30,014 nt of DNA from JANRJY01 sp033763735 (lineage in GTDB: Bacteria > Bacteroidota > Bacteroidia > Cytophagales > UBA9547): NCBI GenBank assembly GCA_033763735.1, contig JANRJY010000001.1:1-30014 (forward strand), written 5' to 3'. The translations under genes were made by a program, and so were the position numbers. The first letter of the stretch is position 1, and every line of letters begins with the position of its first letter. This document shows positions 16,529-24,941 of the stretch, piece after piece. Below the pieces are notes generated by a model. It saw only the letters and a program-made list of their open reading frames with translations, did not search any database and was not told the origin of the DNA.

Positions 16529-19102
16529 ATGATAAAGTTGTGTGTTAATGTCATTTTCATATTTGTATTTTCATCCTTGCTGGCACAAAACAATTGGCCC
16601 ATAGTAAAAAAATACGACCAAGAACATATTTCCAAAATTGCTATGCCCATTGGTGGAATTGGCACTGGTATAATTTCATTGGGTGGAAATGGGGAAATCA
16701 AAGATTTGGAAATTATGAATAAGCCTGCAATTGGATTCAATGGCTCTGCAGATCCAAAAAATGCACCTTTCTTTATGATTTTTACTTCGCAAAATGGTGT
16801 AAACAAATCCAAAGCTTTGCTTGGACCTACAGATATTTCACAATACGAAGGCCATAGCGGTAGTTGGGCTAATAACCATGGATTCCCACGATTTAGAAAC
16901 GCTTCGTTCGAAGCTGCCTATCCGTTAGGAACCGTGATCCTTACTGACAATCAAATGCCGGTTTCTGCAAAAATCAAAGCATTTAACCCATTTATTCCCG
17001 GAAATGTTGATGAAAGCGGATTACCAATTGCTGTGTTTTATGTTGAAGTTGAAAATACCACCAATGCTCCCATTGATGTATCTGTAGCCTTTTCGATGGA
17101 AAATTTTATCGGTATGGACGGTTCTATTAAAATGAAAAATGAATTCGACAATTCATATTTCCCAATTGGAACATTAAGTAACAAAAATGTATTGAAAAGC
17201 ACAGCTTCTGTACAAGGCATTTTTATGTATTCTGATAGTGTGCCTTCAAATTCTGATGCTTGGGGCAGCATGGGAATTACCACGGATGCCAATTTACAAG
17301 GTTACACATTCAGCAGCCGCACCGAATTGGACCCGAAAGGATGGAATTCTGATAAATTAGAACTTTGGACCGATTTTTCTGAAGATGGAATATTTACCCA
17401 AAAAACGTATACAAAAAAACAAGACAGTCCACGAGGAGCAATTGCACTTAAGTCCACAATTGCATCAAAATCAACCAAAAGATTTCCTTTTTATATCACT
17501 TGGCACTTTCCGAACAGAATGAATTGGAATGACAAACGCGACAAAAAACTGCAAAATTACTATACAACAAAATTTACCGATGCTTTTGATGCTGCTAATA
17601 AAATTGTGCCAAAACTTTCTGATTTGGAAAACAAAACACTACAATTTATCAATGCATTTTGTGCTAGTGATATGCCTTCTGAATTAAAAGAAGCCGCATT
17701 ATTCAATGCAAGCACATTACGTAGTCAAACATGTTTTCGACTTGCTGATGGCAATTTTTTTGGCTGGGAAGGCGTGTTCAATAGCGGTGGCTCTTGCTAT
17801 GGCAATTGCACCCATGTGTGGAACTATGAGCAAGCTTCACCATTTTTATTTGGACAAATGGCTATAAGTATGCGCAATTTAGAATATAACTACGGTCTTG
17901 ATTCAACTGGATTAATGAGCTTCAGACTAAATCTGCCTTTAACAAAAGACAACTGGAAAGTGGCAGCAGCTGATGGGCAAATGGGTACCATCATGAAAGT
18001 ATACCGCGAATGGCAATTGTCGGGAGACGATGCTTTCTTGAAAAAACTTTGGCCGGGAGTGAAAAATGCACTTTCATACAGTTGGGTACAGGGAGGTTGG
18101 GATGCCGACAAAGATGGTGTCATGGAAGGTTGTCAGCACAATACGATGGATATTGAATATTTTGGACCTAATCCGTTGATGGAATTTATGTACTTGGGTG
18201 CGCTTAAAGCAGCCGAAAAAATGGCTATTTATTTGAATGATAAACCCTTTGCTGCAACCTGTAATAAATTATTTACATCCGGTAGCCAACTCACAGACAA
18301 ATCTTTATTTAATGGTGAATACTACATCCAAAAAATCCAACCGCAACCGGACAAAACAAAAATTGCCAAAGGATTGATTGCAGGAATGGGAGGAAGTAGC
18401 CTTTCAGAGCCTGATTTTCAATTGGGAGAAGGATGTGAAACTGACCAGCTACTCGGTCAATACCTTGCGCATATCTGCGATTTAGGCTATCTGACTAAAA
18501 AAGAAAATATACAAAAAACTTATGAAAGTATTTTGAAATACAATTATATACAATCGTTTGACAATCATTTCAATAACATGCGTACTTATGCACTGGGTGA
18601 TGAATCTGGTTTATTGTTAGGTTCTTATCCTTATCAAAAACTCAAAAGCCCTTTTACTTACTATGCTGAAGTATGGACAGGTATCGAATATAGTGCTGCC
18701 ACCGGAATGATATATGAATCGATGGAAAAAGAAGCCATCAAAACCATAAAGGATGTACGTGACCGCTATGATGGAAAAAAAAGAAATCCTTTCAACGAAC
18801 CTGAATGTGGATTTCATTACACCAGGGCCATGGCAAGTTGGGGAAGTATAGTGGCCTACACAGGATTTAATTATTCAGGAGTGACTAAGACCTTGAAAAT
18901 CAACAACCGAAAAGGGACATTTTTCTGGTCAAACGGTTATGCATTTGGAACTTATACAAATGATGGTAAATCATTGAAAATAAAAACAATACAAGGTAAA
19001 ATCGAAATCAATAACCTTGAAATTGTCAACACTTCTATTGCCTTAAAAAAACTCAAAAAGAGAATTGAAATGGGTCAAGAAATAGTACTTCCTTTTAAAT
19101 AA
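16529..19102 (+). CDS. Secreted GH116 glycoside hydrolase (GBA2-like beta-glycosidase)
   Basis: GH116 holds retaining beta-glucosidases, beta-xylosidases and glucosylceramidases. ATG 16529 (857 aa) gives MIKLCVNVIFIFVFSSLLAQ as signal peptide; the longer frame starts inside the previous gene. The family opening AMPIGGIGTGIISLGGNGEIKDLEI is clear, followed by the N-terminal beta-domain. The barrel holds GWEG, with E414 as likely nucleophile, YREWQLSGDDAFLKKLWPGVKNAL, and GWDADKDGVMEGCQHNTMD with D541 as likely acid/base, by alignment in my head to GBA2. The end (RIEMGQEIVLP) is typical. It probably removes beta-linked glucose or xylose exposed after defucosylation; this is inference. It is packed 4 bp from both neighbours. 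Confidence 0.9.
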   Translation: MIKLCVNVIFIFVFSSLLAQNNWPIVKKYDQEHISKIAMPIGGIGTGIISLGGNGEIKDLEIMNKPAIGFNGSADPKNAPFFMIFTSQNGVNKSKALLGPTDISQYEGHSGSWANNHGFPRFRNASFEAAYPLGTVILTDNQMPVSAKIKAFNPFIPGNVDESGLPIAVFYVEVENTTNAPIDVSVAFSMENFIGMDGSIKMKNEFDNSYFPIGTLSNKNVLKSTASVQGIFMYSDSVPSNSDAWGSMGITTDANLQGYTFSSRTELDPKGWNSDKLELWTDFSEDGIFTQKTYTKKQDSPRGAIALKSTIASKSTKRFPFYITWHFPNRMNWNDKRDKKLQNYYTTKFTDAFDAANKIVPKLSDLENKTLQFINAFCASDMPSELKEAALFNASTLRSQTCFRLADGNFFGWEGVFNSGGSCYGNCTHVWNYEQASPFLFGQMAISMRNLEYNYGLDSTGLMSFRLNLPLTKDNWKVAAADGQMGTIMKVYREWQLSGDDAFLKKLWPGVKNALSYSWVQGGWDADKDGVMEGCQHNTMDIEYFGPNPLMEFMYLGALKAAEKMAIYLNDKPFAATCNKLFTSGSQLTDKSLFNGEYYIQKIQPQPDKTKIAKGLIAGMGGSSLSEPDFQLGEGCETDQLLGQYLAHICDLGYLTKKENIQKTYESILKYNYIQSFDNHFNNMRTYALGDESGLLLGSYPYQKLKSPFTYYAEVWTGIEYSAATGMIYESMEKEAIKTIKDVRDRYDGKKRNPFNEPECGFHYTRAMASWGSIVAYTGFNYSGVTKTLKINNRKGTFFWSNGYAFGTYTNDGKSLKIKTIQGKIEINNLEIVNTSIALKKLKKRIEMGQEIVLPFK

Positions 19103-19106
19103 AATA

Positions 19107-21281
19107 ATGAGAAAATTATACTGGGTTTTAACAATACTAAGTTTCCAATTTGTTTTTAGTCAACAGCAACCCATCTATTTTGTGGACCAATATATTGGAT
19201 TCAAATCATCTAATGTTCAAATTACTGCCCAGCATCCTTGGGGAATGTTTTCATTTGGTCCCAATTTCCATAACCGATTCAAATTCGACTCCTTGGTTTA
19301 TGGATTTGGAACCATACATATGAGTGGTGCAGGGTGTGGGCAGTATCAAACAGGTATAAATATTATTCCCACTCTTGGTGAAGTCAATTTCAAAAGTGAT
19401 GAAGTTGCTGAAAAATTTAGAAATGAAATATCTCAACCTGGTTATTATGAAAATACCTTTATAAAATCAAATATCAAATCGAAACTTACCGCAACAGAGC
19501 GTACAGGCAAAGCCATTTTTATTTATCCTTCAAAGGGAAATATTATAGTAAATCTTGCTAAAAAACTTGGCAATAGTCACACCCATTGGTCATCCATAAG
19601 AAAAGTTAGTGATATGGAAATTGAAGGAATGATGACCGAATCGGCTTTTTGCGCGGGTGAATCGGGTCATGAAATATACTTTGTTATCAAATTAAATAAA
19701 CCTTTTAAAACCTTTCAATTTTCAGACAATGAAAAACGAATTGAAAGACCCGCTGCCGAACATTGGGGAGCAAAAATTGCAATGGCTCTTATTTTTGAAA
19801 ACCAATCAAAAGATAGTGTAGAATTGTCTGTTGCAATTTCTTATACAAGTATAGCCAATGCCAGGCTTAACATAGAAACGGAACAAAAAAACAAATCATT
19901 TGAACAAATTAAAAATGATGCACAAAACCACTGGAATGAAGAATTAAACAAAATAAAAGTTGATGGATCAAATAAAAATAATAAAACCATTTTTTACACC
20001 GCATTATATCATGCGCTGCTTCAACCTAATATCATCAGCGATGTCAATGGTGCCTATCCGGCTATGAATAGTCGCAAAGTTCAATTTTCAGAATTCACAA
20101 GATACTCCACTTTTTCACTTTGGGATACCTATCGCAATCTGCATTCTTTGCTTACCTTGGTTTATCCTGAACGTCAGTCAGATATGGTTAAGTCAATGAT
20201 TGGCATGTACAAAGAGGGTGGTTGGTTACCTAAATGGGAACATGTAGGCAGAGAAACATATAATATGGTAGGTGACCCTGCCATTCCTGTAATTGCCGAC
20301 ACTTATATCAAAGGGGTTAAAGATTTTGATACAGAAACTGCCCTTCAAGCAATTATTAAACATTCAAGTGATACCTCCTTAGGAAACAAAATCAGACCCG
20401 GATTGAATAGCTACTTAAAGTATGGATATATTCCTGAAGATGCAAAAGGCGCATATTATACATATGGTTCGGTTGCAACAGCTTTGGAATATTATTTCGA
20501 TGATTGGTGTGGAGGTCAATTTGCATTAGCATTAGGTAACGAAACGGTTGCAAACAGACTAATTGCACAATCCCAAAAATTCCATTTGATTTTTGATAAA
20601 GAAACCGGCTTTTTAAGACCAAAATTTATTAATGGAACTTGGTATAGCCCATTTGACCCTACCACCCATTGTGGCGAACATGCAGCAGATAATTGTTGGG
20701 CTGGTGGCAAAGGATTTGTGGAAGGCAACGCATGGCAATACTTTTTTATGCTACCACATGGTCAGAATGATCTAATAAATATGTTGGGCGGAAATACAAA
20801 ATATGCTGAGAAATTAGATAAGTTTTTCAGTTCTGATCAATATCTCCCCTCCAATGAGCCGGATATTTTGACTCCATATTTGTATAACTATGTACCTGGT
20901 CAGGAATACAAATCACAAAAATTGGTGAAGGAATTAATATCCAAATATTATAGTACTTCTCAAAAGGGAATTCCAGGAGATGACGACTTGGGTACAATGA
21001 GTGCTTGGGCAGTATTTTCGATGATGGGTTTCTATCCGGTTTGTCCTGGATCTTTGGAATATTCATTAGTTATTCCAGTTTTTGATAAAGTTACCATTTC
21101 CCTTAACCCAAAATACTATAAAGGCAAACAAGCAATTATTAGCACTTTAAATCGTTCTGAATCAAATGTTTACATAAAAGAAAAAATTAAGAATGAAGTC
21201 AAATTCGATTCTTATTCATTAAACCATAATGATCTTGTCAATGGATCAAATTATACAATCAAATTAACAAACAAACCTTAA
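19107..21281 (+). CDS. Secreted GH92 exo-alpha-mannosidase
   Basis: GH92 enzymes are Ca2+-dependent inverting alpha-mannosidases acting on N-glycans or mannan ends. The 724-aa protein has signal peptide MRKLYWVLTILSFQFVFSQ and the usual two-domain build. The beta-domain carries VDQYIGF, HPWGMFSFGP and IHMSGAGCGQ. The barrel has FSLWDTYRNLHSLLTLVYPE, E584 in SNEPDILTPYLYNY (general acid) and GDDDLGTMSAWAVFSMMGFYPVCPG, with D625-D627 covering the catalytic base. The motifs are complete, so it should be active. Within GH92 it is a little short and divergent (IHMSGAGCGQYQ for the common SGTGC.D), so the exact linkage is open. It follows GH116 by 4 bp. Confidence 0.92.
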   Translation: MRKLYWVLTILSFQFVFSQQQPIYFVDQYIGFKSSNVQITAQHPWGMFSFGPNFHNRFKFDSLVYGFGTIHMSGAGCGQYQTGINIIPTLGEVNFKSDEVAEKFRNEISQPGYYENTFIKSNIKSKLTATERTGKAIFIYPSKGNIIVNLAKKLGNSHTHWSSIRKVSDMEIEGMMTESAFCAGESGHEIYFVIKLNKPFKTFQFSDNEKRIERPAAEHWGAKIAMALIFENQSKDSVELSVAISYTSIANARLNIETEQKNKSFEQIKNDAQNHWNEELNKIKVDGSNKNNKTIFYTALYHALLQPNIISDVNGAYPAMNSRKVQFSEFTRYSTFSLWDTYRNLHSLLTLVYPERQSDMVKSMIGMYKEGGWLPKWEHVGRETYNMVGDPAIPVIADTYIKGVKDFDTETALQAIIKHSSDTSLGNKIRPGLNSYLKYGYIPEDAKGAYYTYGSVATALEYYFDDWCGGQFALALGNETVANRLIAQSQKFHLIFDKETGFLRPKFINGTWYSPFDPTTHCGEHAADNCWAGGKGFVEGNAWQYFFMLPHGQNDLINMLGGNTKYAEKLDKFFSSDQYLPSNEPDILTPYLYNYVPGQEYKSQKLVKELISKYYSTSQKGIPGDDDLGTMSAWAVFSMMGFYPVCPGSLEYSLVIPVFDKVTISLNPKYYKGKQAIISTLNRSESNVYIKEKIKNEVKFDSYSLNHNDLVNGSNYTIKLTNKP

Positions 21282-21288
21282 ATTAGCT

Positions 21289-22140
21289 ATGAAATTAGTC
21301 AGATTTGAATTCGGAAATAATATAAAACCGGGAGTGCTACTCCCAAACAATACTATTGCAGATGTAAGCAGCCTATTTCATGATTTCGATGAAAAATTCT
21401 TTGAAACAGGTGGACTTGAAAAATTACAAAAAACAGATTTATCCAAACTACCAACTATCAACTACGAACCACGAACTATAAATCTAGCATCGTGCGTAGC
21501 TCGTCCATCTAAAATCATTTGCATAGGACTCAATTATAAAGACCATGCCAAGGAAACCAACTCCCCTATTCCAAAAGAACCTATCATATTTTTCAAAGCA
21601 ACTTCTGCCCTTAATGACCCAAATGGCAAAGTAGTAATTCCTCGTAATTCCGAAAAAACAGATTGGGAAGTAGAACTGGCGATAGTAATTGGTAAAAAAA
21701 CCACTTATGTTGATGAAAAAGATGCCTATAACTATATAGCTGGATATTGCTTGCACAACGACTATAGCGAAAGAGCATTTCAGTTGGAACGTGGTGGACA
21801 ATGGGATAAAGGAAAAGGGTGTGATACGTTTGCACCAATTGGACCATTTTTGGCAACCAAAGATGAAATTAAAGATGTACATAACTTAAGACTTTGGCTT
21901 AAAGTGAATGGTGAAACAAAACAAGATGGAAATACACACAATTTAATTTTCAATATTCCATTTATAGTCAGTTATGTAAGTCAGTTTATGACCTTATTGC
22001 CGGGTGATGTAATTTCCACTGGCACTCCCGCAGGTGTTGGTTTAGGGTTCAATCCACCACAATTCCTCAAAGCAGGTGATGTAGTAGAGCTTGGTATAGA
22101 TGGGCTTGGAGAACAAAGGCAAAATATTATTAGTTACTAA
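21289..22140 (+). CDS. FAH-family hydrolase, probable 2,4-diketo-3-deoxy-L-fuconate hydrolase
   Basis: Predicted last step of the non-phosphorylative 6-deoxyhexose route: splits 2,4-diketo-3-deoxy-L-fuconate into pyruvate and L-lactate. The 283-aa protein shows the FAH fold: IICIGLNYKDHAKE, then DWEVELAIVIGK supplying acidic metal ligands, CLHNDYSERAFQLERGGQWDKGKGCDTFAPIGP, and PGDVISTGTPAGVGLG. The ERAFQ-x-ERGGQWxKGK stretch is characteristic of the branch that includes the Xanthomonas fucose and fungal/bacterial rhamnose enzymes. Context decides fucose over rhamnose. Residues about 53-64 (PTINYEPRTINL) are encoded by a heptamer array and are probably a dispensable linker. Cytosolic. Confidence 0.85.
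   Translation: MKLVRFEFGNNIKPGVLLPNNTIADVSSLFHDFDEKFFETGGLEKLQKTDLSKLPTINYEPRTINLASCVARPSKIICIGLNYKDHAKETNSPIPKEPIIFFKATSALNDPNGKVVIPRNSEKTDWEVELAIVIGKKTTYVDEKDAYNYIAGYCLHNDYSERAFQLERGGQWDKGKGCDTFAPIGPFLATKDEIKDVHNLRLWLKVNGETKQDGNTHNLIFNIPFIVSYVSQFMTLLPGDVISTGTPAGVGLGFNPPQFLKAGDVVELGIDGLGEQRQNIISY
21446..21480 (+). repeat. Heptanucleotide tandem array inside the FAH-family gene
   Basis: Five 7-bp units: AACTACC, AACTATC, AACTACG, AACCACG, AACTATA. They encode LPTINYEPRTI, between the N-terminal domain and the FAH core. The unit differs from the CATTCAA type elsewhere but the period and length are the same. Confidence 0.8.
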
Positions 22141-22143
22141 AAG

Positions 22144-23223
22144 ATGGAGCGTAGAACATTTATGAAAAATAGTGCATTGACTCTGGCAGGGGCTAGTGTA
22201 TTAGGTGGCCTAAGTATCGATGCAGCAAACACCGAACCAAAGCCAACTGATGCCCAAAAAGCATGGATGGACTTAAAATATGGTATGTTTATACATTTTG
22301 GACCTAATACCGTAGATGGCGTTGGATGGGGCGATGGCAAGTTTGAAGTCTCGGAATTTAACCCGGGCTTGCATGTGGAACAGTGGGCAGAGGTAGCCCA
22401 AAGAGCAGGAATGAAATATGCAGTACTTACGGCCAGGCATCTGGATGGATTCTGTTTATGGCCCACCAATTACACCTATTATTCTGTCAAAAATGCACCT
22501 CAAAATACTGATATAGTAAAAGTATTCGTAGAAGAATTTAGAAAAAGAGGCATAAAAACTGGTTTGTATTATAGTTTATGGGATCGTCATCTGCCTTATT
22601 ATAATGATGACAAAAAGTATGCACAGTACATGCGTGAACAAGTTACGGAGCTTCTTACAAATTATGGCGACATAGTAGAACTCTGGTTTGATGGTGGTTG
22701 GGACAAAGATCATCCAACAAAAGAATGGTGGTATGATGAGAACTGGGAAAAAGACCCAAATAGTGGGTTGACCCTTGGCACCCGATATGAATGGGAAGAA
22801 TTGTACAAAACCATCAAACGAATTCAACCTAATTGCTTGGTTATCAATAATACTAGTAGCGACCGACCTGGTGCTGTCAAATACCTCCCTCTTGATGTTC
22901 GAACCTCTGAACATTTTGATTTCGTATTCAGAGGTAAAGTTTGCAAAGCTATAACCAATCCCATTTATCAGGATAAATCGGGCAAATCATACTATCTGGC
23001 ACTTGAATATTGCACCTCCCTTAACCCTGATTGGTTTCAAAGCAATGTAGAGTTTTACATCCACCCTTCAGTAGACCAAATTGTAGGTTGGTACAACAGA
23101 GCCAGAAGAGATAATGCCAATTTCCTTTTAAATGTTGGGCCCAACAAACAAGGCTTTATACCACAAATTCATATCGATTATTTATACAATGCAGCCAAAA
23201 GCTTAGGCATATATTCTGAATAA
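22144..23223 (+). CDS. Alpha-L-fucosidase, GH29 (copy B), Tat signal
   Basis: Second GH29 enzyme of the operon, 359 aa. The N-terminus MERRTFMKNSALTLAGASVLGG has the twin-arginine pattern RRTFMK and a weakly hydrophobic core, so it is probably exported folded by Tat, unlike the Sec-type neighbours. The core has DLKYGMFIHFGPNTVDGVGWGDG, QRAGMKYAVLTARHLDGFCLW, VELWFDGGWDKD with nucleophile D183, and NFLLNVGPNKQGFIP. It ends soon after the barrel and lacks the C-terminal beta-domain of copy A. Copy A and B are only distantly alike, so they probably act on different linkages or aglycones. It starts 3 bp after the FAH gene. Confidence 0.93.
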   Translation: MERRTFMKNSALTLAGASVLGGLSIDAANTEPKPTDAQKAWMDLKYGMFIHFGPNTVDGVGWGDGKFEVSEFNPGLHVEQWAEVAQRAGMKYAVLTARHLDGFCLWPTNYTYYSVKNAPQNTDIVKVFVEEFRKRGIKTGLYYSLWDRHLPYYNDDKKYAQYMREQVTELLTNYGDIVELWFDGGWDKDHPTKEWWYDENWEKDPNSGLTLGTRYEWEELYKTIKRIQPNCLVINNTSSDRPGAVKYLPLDVRTSEHFDFVFRGKVCKAITNPIYQDKSGKSYYLALEYCTSLNPDWFQSNVEFYIHPSVDQIVGWYNRARRDNANFLLNVGPNKQGFIPQIHIDYLYNAAKSLGIYSE

Positions 23224-23224
23224 G

Positions 23225-24103
23225 ATGAATTTCAATTCAAAATTTAACATTCAACATTCAACTTTCATCGACACTCATGTTCACTTTTGGCATTATGATT
23301 CCAATAATCCTGAATTTGACTGGATTGGAGAAGGAAAGGAGAAAATTCAAAAGTCTTTTTTACCAGAAGACTTAATTCAAAATTCTCCCGAAATTCTTCG
23401 GGACAAAATTCAAAATTTCAGCTGCATAGCCGTTCAAGCAGCTGAAACCTGGCAAGAAACCGAATTCCTGCTTGGTTTAGCTGCAAAGCATGATTTTATT
23501 AAAGGAGTAGTTGGCTGGGCAGATTTAACGTTATTTAATTCAACATTCAACATTCAACATTCAACATTTCTTAAGGGATTCAGGCACATTATTCAGTCCA
23601 AACCAACGGGTTTAATGTCAAGTGATCATTTCAGATATTTCATTTCAAAGCTTCACAATCATCAATATACGTACGATTTACTTTTAAAGCCACACCAATT
23701 ATCCGAAGCATTGGATTTAGTTCAGGAATTTCCCAATCAAAAATTTGTAATTGACCACCTTGCAAAGCCCGATCTTCGCACACATGATCTGGACAAATGG
23801 GAACATGACTTAAGTGCATTCAAAGAACTTGAAAATGTATTTTGTAAACTTTCAGGATTGGTCACCGAAGCCTATTGGCAAAACTGGAAACATGATGACT
23901 TCACCAATGTTTTGGATGTGGCTTTTGAAACATTTGGCACCGACCGCTTAATGTATGGATCTGATTGGCCGGTGTGTTTATTAGCAGGTAGTTATCAAGA
24001 TGTTTTGGGTATAATCCAAACATATACTTCCAAACTTTCTAAGGTAGATCAAGACAAAATATTTTACCAAAACGCTTTATTCTTTTATAACATTAACATT
24101 TAA
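23225..24103 (+). CDS. Amidohydrolase_2 family lactonase, probable L-fuconolactonase
   Basis: Predicted to open L-fucono-lactone to L-fuconate in the cytosol. The 292-aa TIM barrel shows IDTHVHFWHYDSNNPEFDWI, FLPEDL, VAVQAAETW-like IAVQAAETWQETEFLL, GVVGWADL, FVIDHLAKPDL and MYGSDWPVCLLAGSY, which are the marks of L-fuconolactonase and L-rhamnonolactonase. The usual protein starts just before IDTHVH; here residues 2-14 (NFNSKFNIQHSTF) come from a heptamer array after the ATG. A second such array (23537-23571) encodes STFNIQHSTF before GFRHIIQ. It starts 1 bp after GH29-B and ends 11 bp before the SDR gene. Confidence 0.87.
   Translation: MNFNSKFNIQHSTFIDTHVHFWHYDSNNPEFDWIGEGKEKIQKSFLPEDLIQNSPEILRDKIQNFSCIAVQAAETWQETEFLLGLAAKHDFIKGVVGWADLTLFNSTFNIQHSTFLKGFRHIIQSKPTGLMSSDHFRYFISKLHNHQYTYDLLLKPHQLSEALDLVQEFPNQKFVIDHLAKPDLRTHDLDKWEHDLSAFKELENVFCKLSGLVTEAYWQNWKHDDFTNVLDVAFETFGTDRLMYGSDWPVCLLAGSYQDVLGIIQTYTSKLSKVDQDKIFYQNALFFYNINI
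23234..23268 (+). repeat. Heptanucleotide tandem array at the 5' end of the lactonase gene
   Basis: Five 7-bp units: AATTCAA, AATTTAA, CATTCAA, CATTCAA, CTTTCAT, starting nine bases after the A of the ATG. They encode SKFNIQHSTFI and add an N-terminal extension in front of the metal-binding HVH. Confidence 0.85.
23537..23571 (+). repeat. Second heptanucleotide array in the lactonase gene
   Basis: Five 7-bp units: AATTCAA, three exact CATTCAA, and CATTTCT. They encode NSTFNIQHSTFL, an insertion between the GWADL strand and GFRHIIQ. Same heptapeptide as the array 270 bp upstream. Confidence 0.87.
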
Positions 24104-24114
24104 TCATTCATTGC

Positions 24115-24894
24115 ATGGACCTATCACTAACCAATAAAGTATTCATCATCACAGGAGGCGGAGCAGGAATAGGTGAAGCTATTACTTTAGGAGCCGCTAT
24201 TGAAGGTGCTAAAGTTGCCATATTAGGTCGAAGTGAAATAGCTGGGACAAATATTGAAAAATCGCTCAATGAAAAAAAAGCCGATTTCTTATTTGTAAAA
24301 ACAGAATTATCAGATGCCTACCAATGCAAAAATGCAATCCAAACAGTCATTGAAAAATATGGAAAAATCGATGTTTTGGTTAACAATGCTGGAGTAAATG
24401 ACAGCGTAGGCCTTGAGAATGGCAGTCCGGATGCGTTTATTGCTTCCATGCACAAAAACTTATTTCACTATTATTACATGGCACATTATGCACTACCTTA
24501 CCTCAAAAAATCAAAGGGCAATATTGTGAATATTAGTTCCAAAACTGCCGATACAGGTCAAGGAGGCACTTCCGGGTATGCGGCATCCAAAGGTGCTCAA
24601 AATGCACTCACAAGAGAATGGGCAGTAGAAATGCTCCCCTTTCAAATTAGAGTCAATTGTGTAATACCGGCTGAAGTATATACACCACTTTATGAAAAAT
24701 GGATTAGTTCATTTCCAAATAAAGAAGAAAGATTAAAGAAAATTACTTCAAAAATTCCACTCGAAAATCGATTTACAACTTCAGAAGAAATTGCCAACAT
24801 GGTATTATTCCTTGCATCCGAAAAATCAGCACACACCACCGGTCAAATTGTGTATGTGGATGGAGGTTATACGCACTTAGATAGGGCTTTGTAG
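24115..24894 (+). CDS. SDR oxidoreductase, probable L-fucose dehydrogenase
   Basis: Predicted first oxidation: L-fucose to L-fucono-lactone with NAD(P)+. The 259-aa protein starts MDLSLTNKVFIITGGGAGIG, like characterised bacterial L-fucose dehydrogenases, and has R in AILGRSE at the place that admits NADP. NNAG, the catalytic S141/S142, Y155 and K159 (GYAASKGA), and the C-terminal GQIVYVDGGYTHLDRAL are all present. It directly follows the lactonase gene by 11 bp, matching consecutive reactions. It could be exchanged with the SDR at 15757 for the other dehydrogenase step. It is the last gene of the tight 11-gene unit; 47 bp with a promoter-like element follow. Confidence 0.8.
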   Translation: MDLSLTNKVFIITGGGAGIGEAITLGAAIEGAKVAILGRSEIAGTNIEKSLNEKKADFLFVKTELSDAYQCKNAIQTVIEKYGKIDVLVNNAGVNDSVGLENGSPDAFIASMHKNLFHYYYMAHYALPYLKKSKGNIVNISSKTADTGQGGTSGYAASKGAQNALTREWAVEMLPFQIRVNCVIPAEVYTPLYEKWISSFPNKEERLKKITSKIPLENRFTTSEEIANMVLFLASEKSAHTTGQIVYVDGGYTHLDRAL

Positions 24895-24916
24895 TGAAAA
24901 TTATATTTTATATTTG
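24888..24916 (+). promoter_or_regulatory. Promoter candidate for the GH16 segment
   Basis: TATATTTG (24909-24916) matches the Bacteroidota -7 element and TTTG (24888-24891) a -33 element, but the gap is 17 nt rather than the usual 19-21. It ends 25 bp before the GH16 start codon. Confidence 0.45.
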
Positions 24917-24941
24917 AGATTAATTCAAGTATTCAATTTAT

